From Diadema setosum (taxonomy: Eukaryota; Echinodermata; Echinoidea; Diadematoida; Diadematidae): a stretch of 64,000 bases of DNA. Of this stretch, positions 45,901 through 56,596 are shown piece by piece. The DNA lies in NCBI GenBank assembly GCA_033980235.1, contig CM067077.1, forward strand, positions 1,051,501 to 1,115,500, in the 5' to 3' direction. A model generated the notes under the pieces. That model was not told the DNA's origin, made no database searches, and worked only from the letters and a program-made list of their open reading frames with translations. A program made the translations under genes and the position numbers. Position 1 is the stretch's first letter, and the number at the start of each line of letters is the position of its first letter.

Positions 45901-47079
45901 TTAAATTAGGGGGCGGTTAGGCCTACATGGTATCATTACACACACACTGACGAATTGCTCACTGATTGTACGTAGGGGCCTAGGCCTAGAGTTATTCCAG
46001 AGGTTTTTAATGTGTTTTCAGGAAATGTAAAGCTACCATGTATACTTGGCCCATTGGGTGACCCGCACCTCATCATAGTTAATGTTTGCGCATATTTGAA
46101 TCACATTTCGCCACTGAAATTCTTTGAAATCCAACTCACATACAGGAAAAATGCTGAAAATTCCAATGGAATCACAAGTTCACTGATCGATATCGAAAAT
46201 TTGCAGCTATCGTCATCAAACGCGAACAATGAGAAAAAGTTGCACGCTAAGGAAGGGGCCCGCAACTCATCACACGCGCTCCCCTAGACAAAGCACGTAC
46301 AAGACGTGTGCGGGTGACCGTGATGCTCCCATAGACACATGACTCTAGCGCCTACATGTAAAACTGCGTGCGGGGACAGTTGTGATACATATAACACGTA
46401 GGGATCTATTCCGATTAAAATTTCAGATTTTTGCGAAAAACTGTTTGGTTTTCACCACAATTTGCTTGGTTGTGGTAGCCCTGCAAAGTTTCAAGTGTAC
46501 TGAACACAGTCCAGGGCATAGATTTTTGTTTAGTGCGCTTCAAACAATTTTAAGCGGGGTGACGGTATTCGGGCCCCTGACGAGGTGCGGGCACCTCACT
46601 AATACCAATGCACTACGGCCACTAGAACTAGCAGTAGGGGTACCTAGCACTAAGTTAGATCTAGATCTAGTACAGTAGTAGTAAGAGAAGTTAGAGCCTG
46701 AATGATACAATGATAACTAAGGGCCGTGGTGATATGGCTCAGTCGGAAGAGTGTCTGCCTTTGTCTCGTTTGAATCCAAGGACCCAGGTTCGATTCCCGA
46801 GTACATGTAGGGCCTACTCTAACGCTAGACGGCGGCAGCACGTCTTGCTTTGCACTTGGCACAATTACCACTAGCACAACAAAACCGAATATCAACACAC
46901 ACGAATTTCGATTGATGGGACTGAGTAGTCGACGGACACGTTTGCCTTTCTCATTTCTTACCTTCATACTTTTCACAAAGTGGGGTAAGATCATAAACTT
47001 TTCCCAGAAATGAAATCCAAATGTCCTTTAGTGTGTTGTGTACTAATACTTCATTCGGAGTATAGTATTTTGGCCTCAT
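42691..47079 (-). CDS. CYB5D1: CYB5D1, cytochrome b5 domain-containing protein 1 (4 exons)
   Basis: Four exons in frame (118, 77, 219 and 231 nt) encode 214 residues, close to human CYB5D1 (about 228). The family is a cytochrome-b5-like, axoneme-associated protein linked to ciliary beating. Seen: [11 protein letters not shown] and [14 protein letters not shown] (cyt b5 N-terminal strand-helix), [15 protein letters not shown] with the presumptive haem-ligand His57, [46 protein letters not shown] and a YFNDDLTEA end. The classical HPGG motif is absent, as I recall for the family. The first ATG in frame is at 47077-47079; upstream in-frame codons lack ATG. It converges on WDR33. Confidence 0.95.
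44172..44390 (-). CDS. CYB5D1: CYB5D1 coding exon 3
   Basis: 73 codons, phase 0 at both ends. It contains [38 protein letters not shown] and [17 protein letters not shown]. Acceptor CTACAG, donor GAG|GTGAGA. Confidence 0.96.
44591..44673. mobile_element. 83-bp TTAA mini-element, copy 3 (reversed)
   Basis: CCCGTCAAGGACGAGTCCCA at left and CATCCTCAATGGG at right, with TTAA and TTAG flanks. It is inverted relative to copies 1 and 2 and lies in CYB5D1 intron 2. Confidence 0.8.
44760..45146. mobile_element. Diverged TGTGACCCGC-family element
   Basis: TGTGACCCGCCATGTCGAAA at left and TTTTGTTGTAGCAGGTCACA at right. Internal pieces match 30340-31098 (TTCTATCATCTG-like and AAAACCAT-like words). CYB5D1 intron 2. 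Confidence 0.72.
45253..45329 (-). CDS. CYB5D1: CYB5D1 coding exon 2
   Basis: GA completes Gly40; 25 codons follow, encoding [20 protein letters not shown] and RKTQD. It matches the human LLLKPI and GQDISHWFDPKTRD block. Acceptor TTGCAG, donor GAT|GTAAGT. It was found from the splice sites and homology rather than ORF length. Confidence 0.93.
46728..46805 (+). mobile_element. tRNA-like SINE head
   Basis: Contains ATGGCTCAGTCGGAAGAG (A box) and GGTTCGATTCC (B box) in plus orientation, in CYB5D1 intron 1. It resembles the head of the 1761-2015 element. The long A-to-B distance and lack of a clean cloverleaf argue against a working tRNA gene. Confidence 0.6.
46962..47079 (-). CDS. CYB5D1: CYB5D1 coding exon 1
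   Basis: 39 codons plus one base, starting at ATG 47077-47079 (complement of CAT). It encodes [20 protein letters not shown] and [19 protein letters not shown]. The donor on the minus strand is GAAG|GTAAGA. Confidence 0.92.
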
Positions 47080-47125
47080 TTTAGCGGTTGGAATTTCTGA
47101 TATACGACGTCGCAGTGGCTTCGCT

Positions 47126-47138
47126 GTTGCCAAGAAAC
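47126..47138 (-). promoter_or_regulatory. CYB5D1: X-box-like RFX site upstream of CYB5D1
   Basis: The minus strand reads GTTTCTTGGCAAC, 47 bp upstream of the CYB5D1 ATG. The GGCAAC half fits the RFX half-site RGYAAC exactly; the other half is degenerate. RFX factors drive many ciliary genes, so the position is suggestive. Confidence 0.35.
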
Positions 47139-47739
47139 AAGAAACTATGGTATCCGTAAAAGCAAAAAGTTAGATAGACTCACTGTGTGGAAAGCTTCCG
47201 CACAGACTGTCCATTGTTGCAATCAAGTCTCGGTTTCGTACAATGGCAGTTTTGCAGCTACACTGTATTTCTTTTTCTATTTTACACATTTACTCACAAA
47301 TATCACTGGGAACAATGCATTTGAAATGCCAGTGAATATATTCATCCCTGAGAATAAGCCGTCGATCTTGATTATTTTTTTTTTTTTTATTATTCAAGAG
47401 TGAAAAGGAATTTGGTAATTTAACTTCTCGTCGCAGACGCAGAGTGTAACATAATCGCAGCAGACACAGAATGGGGAGGGTCGCCGAGGGGAGGTATAAT
47501 TTCATCCTTCGCTATTAAAAAATAAGAATTATTGCTATGATTTATTAGTTTTGTTTTTTTTTTTCTTCTCTTTTTCCTCCCTTACCATGTAGGCACCTAT
47601 CTACTTCCGTGTAGTATGAAAGTCCACTTTGGAATTAATGCAGACTTGGTATGAACATACGCAAGCTTATAACTTGTTGATTTTTTTTTTTCAGTGTTAA
47701 TCCTCTCAGTCTATGCTACTGTTGTACTGTCTTTAATAA

Positions 47740-49044
47740 GTGCTACACAGTGTGTGTGTTTGCATGCCGGATGATACGTGTACATGTACATGTAATTTAT
47801 TTTTGGAAAATTTGGATATTTTATTAGAGCTGATCAATCAAGAAAACAAAGATGTTTACTTGATGGGTGATTTCAATATTGATCTTTTGAATCAAGGAAG
47901 TAATGCTAAGAATAAGTTTTGCAATATTTTGCAAGCAAATTTCTGTAATGTCACTATAGATAAGCCCTCGAGAATGACGGTTAACTCATCAACATTGATT
48001 GATAATATTGTTACTAATATTGACACAGATCATTCGAAATCTGGTCTTTTGTATAGTGATATATCTGATCATTTACCTATATTTTTTATCTGTGACGAGA
48101 TACAACATTCCCATGTCAAGCAAACAGAAAGTAAGAAGAAGCGCAAATTCACATCAGAAAATATATCATTACTCAACGACGATTTAATCTCGGAGACATG
48201 GGATGATGTATTGCTTTGCGCAGACCCAAATATTGCCTATGATGCGTTTTGGAATATATTTCTTTCTTACTTTAACAAACATATCCCCGCAATTGAAAGG
48301 AAAAGTAATAGAAAAATTAAAAATCCATGGATAACAAAAGGAATTTTCCGATCAATAAAGAAAAGAAATATGTTATATAAATGCAGTTTACGATATCCTA
48401 ATAATGATAATGTTAATCGATATAAATTGTATAGAAATAAATTGACACAAATTATAAGGCTTTCCCGTAGGATGTTTTATACAGAAGCCTTTCAAAATGC
48501 TACTGGAAATATGTCAGCCACTTGGAAAGTTATTAATGATGTGATTGGTAAGCAAAAGAATATGTCAACATTTCAAATTATGCGTGACGGTCAAACACTC
48601 TGTAACCCAAGGGATGTAGCATGTTGTTTCAATGAGTATTTTGTTGCTATAGGTCCTAGTCAAGCTTCAAAAATAGATCCCATACAAACTGATTTTTCGC
48701 AGTATTTAGGTGCGTCAAATGATAATTCATTATTTTTTAAACCAACAGATTATGGTGAGATTCTTGACATTGTTCACTCATTAAAATCAAGTTATGCAAC
48801 TGGTCATGATGAAATGAGTACGTATTTTTTAAAACAGATTATTGGTAGTATACTGACACCCTTAGTGTACATTTGTAATTTGTCACTCTCAACTGGTATA
48901 TTTCCGAATGCATGTAAAATTGCTAAAGTTATTCCAATATATAAAAAAGATGACTCTTCTTTTGTATCAAATTACCGTCCTATTTCTATTCTTCCTAGTA
49001 TTTCTAAGGTAGGCTTGTATATAACAGATTGTATGATTTTTTGA
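47740..49044 (+). pseudogene. Retrotransposon endonuclease C-terminus and N-terminal RT region
   Basis: 434 codons open, of which about the first 20 are not element-derived. YLMGDFNIDLLNQG is an endonuclease motif and SGLLYSDISDHLP is the catalytic SDH region. The linker is followed by YRPISILPSISK of the RT N terminus. The frame then breaks near 49010, where a small net deletion shifts reading to another frame. The product is non-functional as annotated. Confidence 0.9.
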
Positions 49045-50790
49045 CACAATATGATATATTTAACCAAGACCAGTATGGCTTCAGGAAATTTCATTCAACA
49101 GATATGGCACTAGCCCAATTATACGATAGAGTGTCGACTGCCTTAGCTGAACAAAAACATGTCATCGGTGTTTTCATGGACCTAAGCAAGGCATTCGACA
49201 CTCTTGACCACACTATCCTCATACGTAAATTGCAGTCCTATGGTGTTCGTGGTATTCCACTTGAATGGTTTAGAGATTACTTGTTAAATAGAAAGCAATA
49301 TGTGTACTATGAATCTGTTAACTCTGAAGTATTACCTATACAATGTGGAGTCCCACAAGGATCCATATTGGGACCGTTATTATTTCTAGTGTATGTAAAT
49401 GATATTTCAAACTCATCTAAGTCACTGCAATATATTATGTTTGCTGATGACACCAATGTATTTTGTTCCAATACTGATTTTCATTCGCTCCTAAGAACTC
49501 TTAACACTGAATTACCGAAATTATCTATGTGGTTTAAGAGTAATAGATTATCACTTAATCTGAAAAAGACAAATTTTATGTATTTCTATAACAAGAAGCA
49601 CAACATTGAAATGCAACATTTAAATATTATGGTGGATGGTGTATTATTGGAACAAAAAGAGAGTATTAAATTCCTCGGAATATATATAAATGAAAATATG
49701 AAATGGAATGTCCATGTACAATATATCTCTGATAAAGTATCTCGTAATGTTGGTATACTTCAAAAGTTGAAGTATTATGTCCCTCAGAATATCTTATTTA
49801 TGTTATATAATTCATTGATATTATCGCACATTTCTTATTGCAACATTGTATGGGCAACATCAAAAAGCCACATTGATAGTATATTACTTTTGCAAAAGAA
49901 AGCAATACGTATATGCACCAACTCAGGTTATCGAGACCATTCAGATCCTTTATTCGCAGAATTAAGAACACTTAAGGTAAATGACATTAATTTTTTGCAA
50001 AACTCACTCTTTATGTTTCGCTTACATAATGGTCAGTTGCCATCTTCTTTTGACTCATTATTTCAATTAAATAAGGAAATACATTCTTATCCAACAAGAC
50101 AATCTGATAAGTTTCACTTGTATAATCCCAAAACAGTGATGGCTCTGAAATCTGTCAGACACACCGGACCCGATGTTTGGAATTCTCTTCCTTCTGAAAT
50201 TCGAAGTTTAAAGTCCACGTATTCTTTTAGGAAGGCTGTAAAAACGATGTTGTTATCTGAATATCAGTAATTCCATTGTCATTGTTATATACACGAAATT
50301 CTTTTGTACAATTATTACAATAAGTCTATTATGTAATAATGATTATGTAACCGACCATGACCTGTATCAACTGTCCACCTGTACCTCGTTGAAGAAATAT
50401 TTTGTCATGTCTTGCTAATCAGTGATACAGGTGATTTTATTTTGTATAAACCTTTAGTGAAAGCAGACAAACTTCTCCCTTCCCTTTCTCCTTTCAACTA
50501 TCCTATCTCTATGCAAGTCATCCCTCCCTCCTATTCTCCTTCCGATGTACATTATAATATTATGTTATGCTACGGGGGCTGCACGCAAATCAAGCTACGC
50601 TTATGCTGTAGCCCCTCTGTATTATTCATTGTAGTATGTTTTGTTTTGTACATTGTACACAGGCAATGAACAAGAAAATACTTGTATATATTATCATATT
50701 TATGTTTGTACATGAATGTATATATATATATATATATTACAATGATAATACAGAAACCAATAAATCAAATCAAATCAAAAAAAATGTATG
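47795..50790 (+). mobile_element. 5'-truncated non-LTR retrotransposon (Jockey/CR1 group)
   Basis: Homology begins inside the endonuclease domain near 47797 and runs through reverse transcriptase to a stop at 50270. A 3' UTR follows that ends near 50785 in short CAAAT repeats and an A run, typical of this group. Only the endonuclease C-terminal part remains, so the copy is 5' truncated. No clear target duplication was found. Assignment below the Jockey/CR1 superfamily is not safe by eye. Confidence 0.9.
49029..50270 (+). pseudogene. Retrotransposon reverse transcriptase palm/thumb and C-terminus
   Basis: 413 codons in the shifted frame, carrying QYGFRKFHSTDMAL, FMDLSKAFDTLDH, GVPQGSILGPLLFLVYVND and the FADD catalytic box (codons at 49440-49451). 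The tail contains GPDVWNSLPSEIRSLKS, the usual C-terminal signature of Jockey/CR1-type enzymes. One stop-free frame suggests a fairly young insertion. Confidence 0.92.
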
Positions 50791-51531
50791 TGTGTGCGTA
50801 AAAGCAGGGGTGTATCCAGGATTTTTTCGGGGGGGGGGTCGTAATCAAAATTTTTGGACCTCTACCTTTGCGAGGGAGCGGAGCGACCGAGCGGGGGGAT
50901 GGTGTGGGAGAGGGGTGTCCCCCCTCCCACAGTAGGGAGTTTTTGAATTTTATATCTTAAAATGGGGCCATTTGGTGCATACAATGTGACTTTTTCAGCA
51001 TATTTAAAACACCCCATTTCTCATGTTAAAATTGGTGATAAAACCTGTGTTGGTCACTTGTATGTTCGTTAATCGGTAAGTTGAAAACTGCATAAGTGCA
51101 TTTAAAAAAATGTTGCTAACTAGCTAACCTTACACCTTCCTAAAGTACATAGACCCCAGGGTAAAAAGCCCTCGAAAAACAGAAATTGTCTGTTACAAAA
51201 AGTGGACCTTTTGATTTTTTTTTTTTTTTTTTTGGGGGGGGGGGGGGGGTCGTACGACCCTCCCGACCCCCCCCCCCCTTGCATACACCCATGAAAAGTG
51301 GTAATATGGGTGTGTTATTATTCGTTGTGCATTTCTATATGCGTTATACAGCACACTACAAGTATAATATAAGTAACAGAGACCCGCACACAAATATTTT
51401 GCATGTGTGTGCGTGTATCTGTCTGTCTGTCCCCCTGTATGTCTATCTCTTTAGAATAATATTGAAATTTTGCAATGTTTATTGCTGTTATTGGATTTTT
51501 TTGGGGGTACGTTTTATATAGCTATCATTTA

Positions 51532-52020
51532 TCTCTTTATTTGCCAAGATGGAAGCCCCCTGTGTGCCACATTATTCTGAGACACGAAGGGAGTTATGCT
51601 TTGAGAAAGAATTCTGTTTTTCCAGTTTATATAACTTCTACAAATTTCTGTTAAGTTGGACATAATAGTGAGCAAAGTTGAAGAGGAATGCCAAACTTTG
51701 CTTAGATATGTATGACAAATCTATTTCTATTTATTTTTTCAATGACCAGTTGCTAAATTACTGTAAAGACATGACTTTTGCACATGACACCGTGAGAGAA
51801 ACTTAGATTTACATGCAAATTTAGTTGGGAACACCGCTTGATAGTCAATAACCACATAGAATTCAAGCTGTATGTAAAAGGAACAAAAGCGCGAGAAAAG
51901 CTTTCATTGTACCGCGGGATTGGGCGATTTATTGATTAGTAGATTAGTGCGTTTGAGCGGAATATGCGAAGGTGGCACGCCGTCGACTGAGTGGGACGTG
52001 TGAACCTGGCACATAAAGAG
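51532..52020. mobile_element. 489-bp MITE (CTCTTTATGTGCCA family), copy 2
   Basis: TTTA at left and TTAT at right are degraded TTAA sites. The ends are TCTCTTTATTTGCCA and TGGCACATAAAGAG. It has the same interior order as 18604-19113, including CCGTCGACTGAGTGGGACGT near the right end. Confidence 0.82.
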
Positions 52021-52153
52021 TTATTCTACATTTAAAAGTGATAGGCCCTATGTTACTTACATAAAACATGAATAATGCTTTAGGCCTCTGCGAACATTTT
52101 CGGGATGTTTGCTTCTGCTTTCCCCCGAATTTCTTTATTGTTGCCCACTTTAA

Positions 52154-52688
52154 AGGTGCTGCTTACCATTGGGAGAAGAGTTTCGTGTTCGAGATATCAT
52201 AATAGGCCTAATGTCAGGGGCGGATCCAGGAATTCCGTAAGGGAGGGGCACACAAACAACACAATTCTGGTGCTACTTCCGGGTTTCATCCCATTCGTAT
52301 TTTTTTGTTTTGTTTTATCTCTTTTGTTTTAGCAAAAATAAAGAGGGGGCGCGCGCCCGGTGGGTCCCTCTCGGATCAGCCACTGAATATGTAGGTCAGT
52401 TGTATCACAAAGCAATGAATGTACATCCCCGAGTACTAAAATTTCGTAATAAAGCCTAAATATAAGGATATATCATTATTTTCCCCACTAAACCATAACT
52501 GTACAGACGATTTAGTCTGTAAACTTTTGTTATTGTTCACATTTTGTATAACTAACAATACTTAACATTGATTATACTGATTAAAATTTTTACACTGTTT
52601 GTTTCTATCCCTAACTCACATTTGAGAACTATTTTGAAGCACTAAAGCAAGGTTTTTTTGTTTCATCTGCAAATGGTAAATAATGCCT
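52154..52688. mobile_element. TTAA repeat (AGGTGCTGCTTACC family) with internal insertion
   Basis: TTAA flanks at 52150-52153 and 52689-52692. It matches the 59387-59737 and 20120-20479 copies, but is split by a GGGGCGGATCCAGGAATTCC insert at about 52216-52386. Confidence 0.75.
52216..52386. repeat. 'GGCGGATCCAGG'-type repeat, copy 3 (nested)
   Basis: GGGGCGGATCCAGGAATTCC at left and CTCTCGGATCAGCCACTGAA at right. It lies inside the TTAA repeat 52154-52688. Confidence 0.65.
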
Positions 52689-52975
52689 TTAACACTAACC
52701 TTTGCATGTCGAGAGTATAGGCAACACTTGATTGATTGATTTTATCACTGCCTGTTATCATTTTTGCTGTATAATGCGGAAATCGTATCTGACCTGAGCA
52801 TCAGCAAACTTCTCGCTTAGATTTGCCGGAAATGGAAGGCTGGACAGAAGATTAATTTGATTTCTTTCAACCCTCGGTAAGATCGGGTTCATGGAGTGTT
52901 CAAGGTTTTAGATAGTACAGCTTCTGGATAATCCCCCCCCCCCCTTCTTTTTTTTTCCCGAGCGTTGATCATTAA

Positions 52976-53528
52976 AGGTAGGGAATCCCATTTGCATGCC
53001 TTAAATGAAGAGTTGTATAAATACAGTGGTATGTTGAAGAGAGTATCATTTTAGAAACTCCCATAAAGTATTGAAAGTGGAAGGTAAAATTTAGTACATT
53101 TTTATTAACCATTAGATTTTGAATTGAATTTTTTTCGGGGCTCACCGTAAATTCCAGTACATTACTAGGCTACCTTTGCAGACCCATGTACTGCATGTGT
53201 GTCCATCATGTATATTTTGTGAAGAAAGTTCATCAAAACTTACAAACATTTCTATATACATTCTTGCCACACACTCTATATGTTGTTACATCAGCTCTTA
53301 TACTTTTAGATTTGTGTTTATAGATAAAAAAATACAGAAGACTGCAACCAAAAGGCTTAAGTGTGGCTGACACACAGAACTACTGAGTAGTTGAGTTTTG
53401 TGCATTATTCAAATTGTAGATAATTGTTGACTTACAAATTTCTCAGCAGTGGCCTAAACAAGTCCCCTGAGGTTCATATTTAATGTTTTGCTGCATTTTG
53501 GGATGTCTGTAAAAGGTATCCCCTACCT
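52976..53528. mobile_element. 553-bp TTAA element (AGGTAGGGAATCCC ends)
   Basis: TTAA at 52972-52975 and 53529-53532. Ends are AGGTAGGGAATCCC and GGTATCCCCTACCT. The inverted similarity is short and the interior is non-coding. Confidence 0.78.
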
Positions 53529-53542
53529 TTAAAACAGCCACG

Positions 53543-53556
53543 CCGCTAGAGGGCGC
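53543..53556 (+). promoter_or_regulatory. CTCF-like motif
   Basis: CCGCTAGAGGGCGC fits the CTCF core (CCRSYAGRKGGCRS) at every position. It sits between two mobile-element blocks downstream of the CYB5D1 5' side. Confidence 0.4.
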
Positions 53557-53566
53557 AACGCCTTAA

Positions 53567-54003
53567 GCCAGTTCGTAATTAGCTCATGTTCACCTTGGTA
53601 CAAATGACCTTTCTTTTTTCTCAGCTGGTTAGGTACTTCACTCGTTTTCAAAGCGGTATAATGCATAAGCTTACCCGACATAACAATTTATGGAATTCGT
53701 GTTCAAACAAATTATGAACTTGAGTTTAGACCAGGTGACCAGAATAGTCCGTCAGTTGACACTTTAGCAGGCATCTAATTCATTGTTTCATATTGAATGC
53801 AATAACAACCTTTTTCTTTTGATGTTGCCAAATACCAGGTTTGCTGTCAGGTGGATATGCTGTCGAGCACTATTTAGATAAGGATCTCATGAATAATCAT
53901 CACATCACAGATGCTTATCTCAGTGAATTAATAAACCAAAATGCCTATTGGTACAAATGACCTTTTTCTGCTCATGCGCAAAGTGGAATTACGAACTGGT
54001 CTA
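53567..54003. repeat. Inverted CCAGTTCGTAATT ends with internal direct repeat
   Basis: CCAGTTCGTAATT near 53569 and its complement AATTACGAACTGG at 53987-53999. TTGGTACAAATGACCTT occurs in direct orientation at 53595 and 53948. It may be an old MITE or two overlapping ones. Confidence 0.55.
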
Positions 54004-55479
54004 TAGAAGGCTCTTTATCAGCGCATATCGGCGCAGAGCCTTCCAAGGCTCTCAAGACTGTATCGGCGTGGCTGTATCATCCATCGCACCGCTCAGAAAA
54101 AAAAAGAACAAAAACAACCTTCCACCCCCCCCCCCCCCCACAAAAAAGGAAAACAAGTTCAGGAGCTGGACAAGTACAAGTTATATTTTCATTCCTTAAC
54201 AAAAAACAACAACAGACACACAAACAAACAAACAAACAAACGAACAAACAAATCTCTTGTTTCTTTCTACAAACTTCAGGTGAAATAGTTTCAATAAAGA
54301 GAACGAGCTCCACCCTGTCACCAAGCAGACTGCGTTCCTCGGCTTCGAGCCCTTGAAAGTAGATATTTCGTGCAATTAGAGTGACGGTCCTGAGAACCTC
54401 AATGTCACTATCATTATGTGTCTTGACACATAATAAATCTATAAAAAAATCAATGATGTATACAAACCCTTTTTCTCCATATGTTGAGTCATTAAACGTC
54501 TTCCTATATTGGCTTGAGACTTATTTCTCTTGTGAAATCTAATACTTAATAACAATTTCCTGTGTATATACAACGTGTATTGGCACAGCACACTAACCCT
54601 TTCTATGCCACTGAGTCAAATTTACACAGGTTTCACACACAGACAGGAAATAAGATGGCACGCACAGAGTTAAAACATGGGAGTCGGTTGAGAGGAAATA
54701 AAGTGGCATTGTCTAGTCGTAAATACTTCGGAGTATTCTAAATAATATCGTCACTTCCGAGGACACGTAAATCATGACTTCCATTAGCTGCCAGATTCAA
54801 TGTTGCTCGGAACGGAATTAAGTGACACTCTATTGTGACGTCAAACAATTTCGCTAACTTAACTCTGGTTGGTGCTAAATATTACATTGTTGATATCCCA
54901 TCCTGTCGATAGTAAAAAGAACAGCAGAGGCTTTAAAGCCTGGTAGAGAACTCCCACACTGCCATGATGGAGTCTAAAGGGAAAAGTCACCTCAGTAGCA
55001 CAATTTAATACCCTACTTCGCTGCTCTATCATTGTTCATCCGCGGCGAGGGGAAATGGGAGTAAGGCATGCACCCTTCCGTACTCACCAAACAAACGAAC
55101 AAACAAACGAACAAACAAACAAATTTAACAAACAAACAAACGAACAAACAAACACATTAAAGAAAATGCAACATCCGACTATCATACTCCCTGCTTTTGA
55201 TTTCCAAACTGAGATAATTTAGCGTACCATTATCTGTGTTCCTTGTGGAAAACAAAAGCCTAATGTAACCTTTTGTATTTTATATAGAGTAAAATATCCC
55301 GTTTGCGGCAGTTTAAGCATTGTTGAGGGTTTTTCCAACTTGTAAACAAATCAGGCAAATTATTTTCAACCATTTCATATATCATAGACAAGATTATTCA
55401 TTAACGCAATTGTTTTCATGAAAGAAATTTACCATTGACCAACGCAGTTTTCATGATTTACCAGGGCAAAACCCGGCAC

Positions 55480-55800
55480 AATTTTCGCCGATAAGGGCGA
55501 TATGCGACGTAGTATTTCTGCTTGCGGCACGATGTACAATCCCTATGCAATACGCGCGTGCTCCGCGATCTTTGGCTGAACGCCTTCACATGTCTCGCGA
55601 ACATTGCGTAAGCGCCATTTCCCATTGCGAAAGCACGTGAAAATAGCGTGCGCACATGCATTGGCCGCAAACAAGATCGCAATTCTGGCGGTTTTGTTGA
55701 TGTCTTTCTCGTGTTTTTCTCACTTTTTTTCGATGGTAACATCCATTTTCCGAAAAAAATGGCGGCCCACATCGGCTCGCGAAAGTTCTGTTTTACGTGA
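55480..55800 (+). promoter_or_regulatory. CpG-rich patch with YY1-like motif
   Basis: CpG is much denser than nearby. AAAATGGCGGC at 55756-55766 matches the YY1 initiator motif. It includes an ATG (55759) followed by 12 codons and a possible donor TTAC|GTGAGG (exon end 55796). No downstream exon was recognised within the window, so it may be a promoter of an unseen gene or merely a GC-rich repeat. Confidence 0.25.
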
Positions 55801-56234
55801 GGATATGTTTTCAAAATCCCTGAACATCGAGAAAACGACAAAAAATTCAGTTTCTTGGACCATTGTTTCTTAACTGTTATGTTAAGAAGTACCGAAAATT
55901 TCATTTTGGATGCGATATGTTGTCATTTAGGTGAGAAAATTTCACTTTCGTCAGAGATCGTGCCCATTTTATCGGTTGGTTTTTGTTGATTGCTAGTGTG
56001 TTAGTGTATGTGTAGTGTGCATGTGACAGTGCAATGCTGTGTTTAGCTGTATATTACCGTGTATGTTGTACCTGCCGCGAACGGCTGCACGGACGCTTAC
56101 TGACGCAGTTACTCTAGTAAGTTCATTACAAATATCGTATCGTGTTTTTTTTTTTCTAATGGCATAGCATGTCCCCAGTGAACAAATGAACAGAGGTCAG
56201 ATTATTAAAACAACAAATCCCTGGTATAATAATA

Positions 56235-56525
56235 GTGATAAACACGTCTTTAATGACCCATAATAACTCCTTAGGATGTCAATTAAAGCCCGAGGTAATG
56301 TTGCTTGTTTTCCTCACCCAATTAGCCGGGAAGAATACAATAGGCCTCGTTAAAACCAAGGACACCCTCATTGGTGACATAACGCTAGGTCACGATTGGT
56401 ATAATAATAGGACCAACCTAAGTCACTCGGATATTATCTAGCACTCTACAAGAACCTGGTGTTGTGCAACAACAAACATGTGTTATCGGAAATAAAATTT
56501 CATTTGAATTGAAGTGAATTGAATT
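56235..56525 (+). repeat. Possible 3' end of a non-LTR element
   Basis: It ends in GGAAATAAAATTTCATTTGA then ATTGAAGTGAATTGAATT, an AT-rich short-repeat tail after an AATAAA-like motif. No coding remnant is visible. Confidence 0.35.
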
Positions 56526-56564
56526 TTTACCCGTAGCCCAATACCGTATGCCCCCAAATAAAAA

Positions 56565-56596
56565 ACACAACACACACACACACACACACACACACA
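56565..56596. repeat. (CA)n microsatellite
   Basis: Perfect CA repeats after AAAAACACAA. Confidence 0.9.

Noticed and set aside
46951..47133. CYB5D1 start 18 codons further upstream (47133)
   Set aside because: That codon is TTG; the first ATG in frame is at 47077-47079, which also fits the family's N terminus.
55458..55904. 148-codon minus-strand frame in CpG-rich DNA
   Set aside because: No homology, and CpG-rich DNA lowers stop frequency. Kept only as context for the promoter-like patch.
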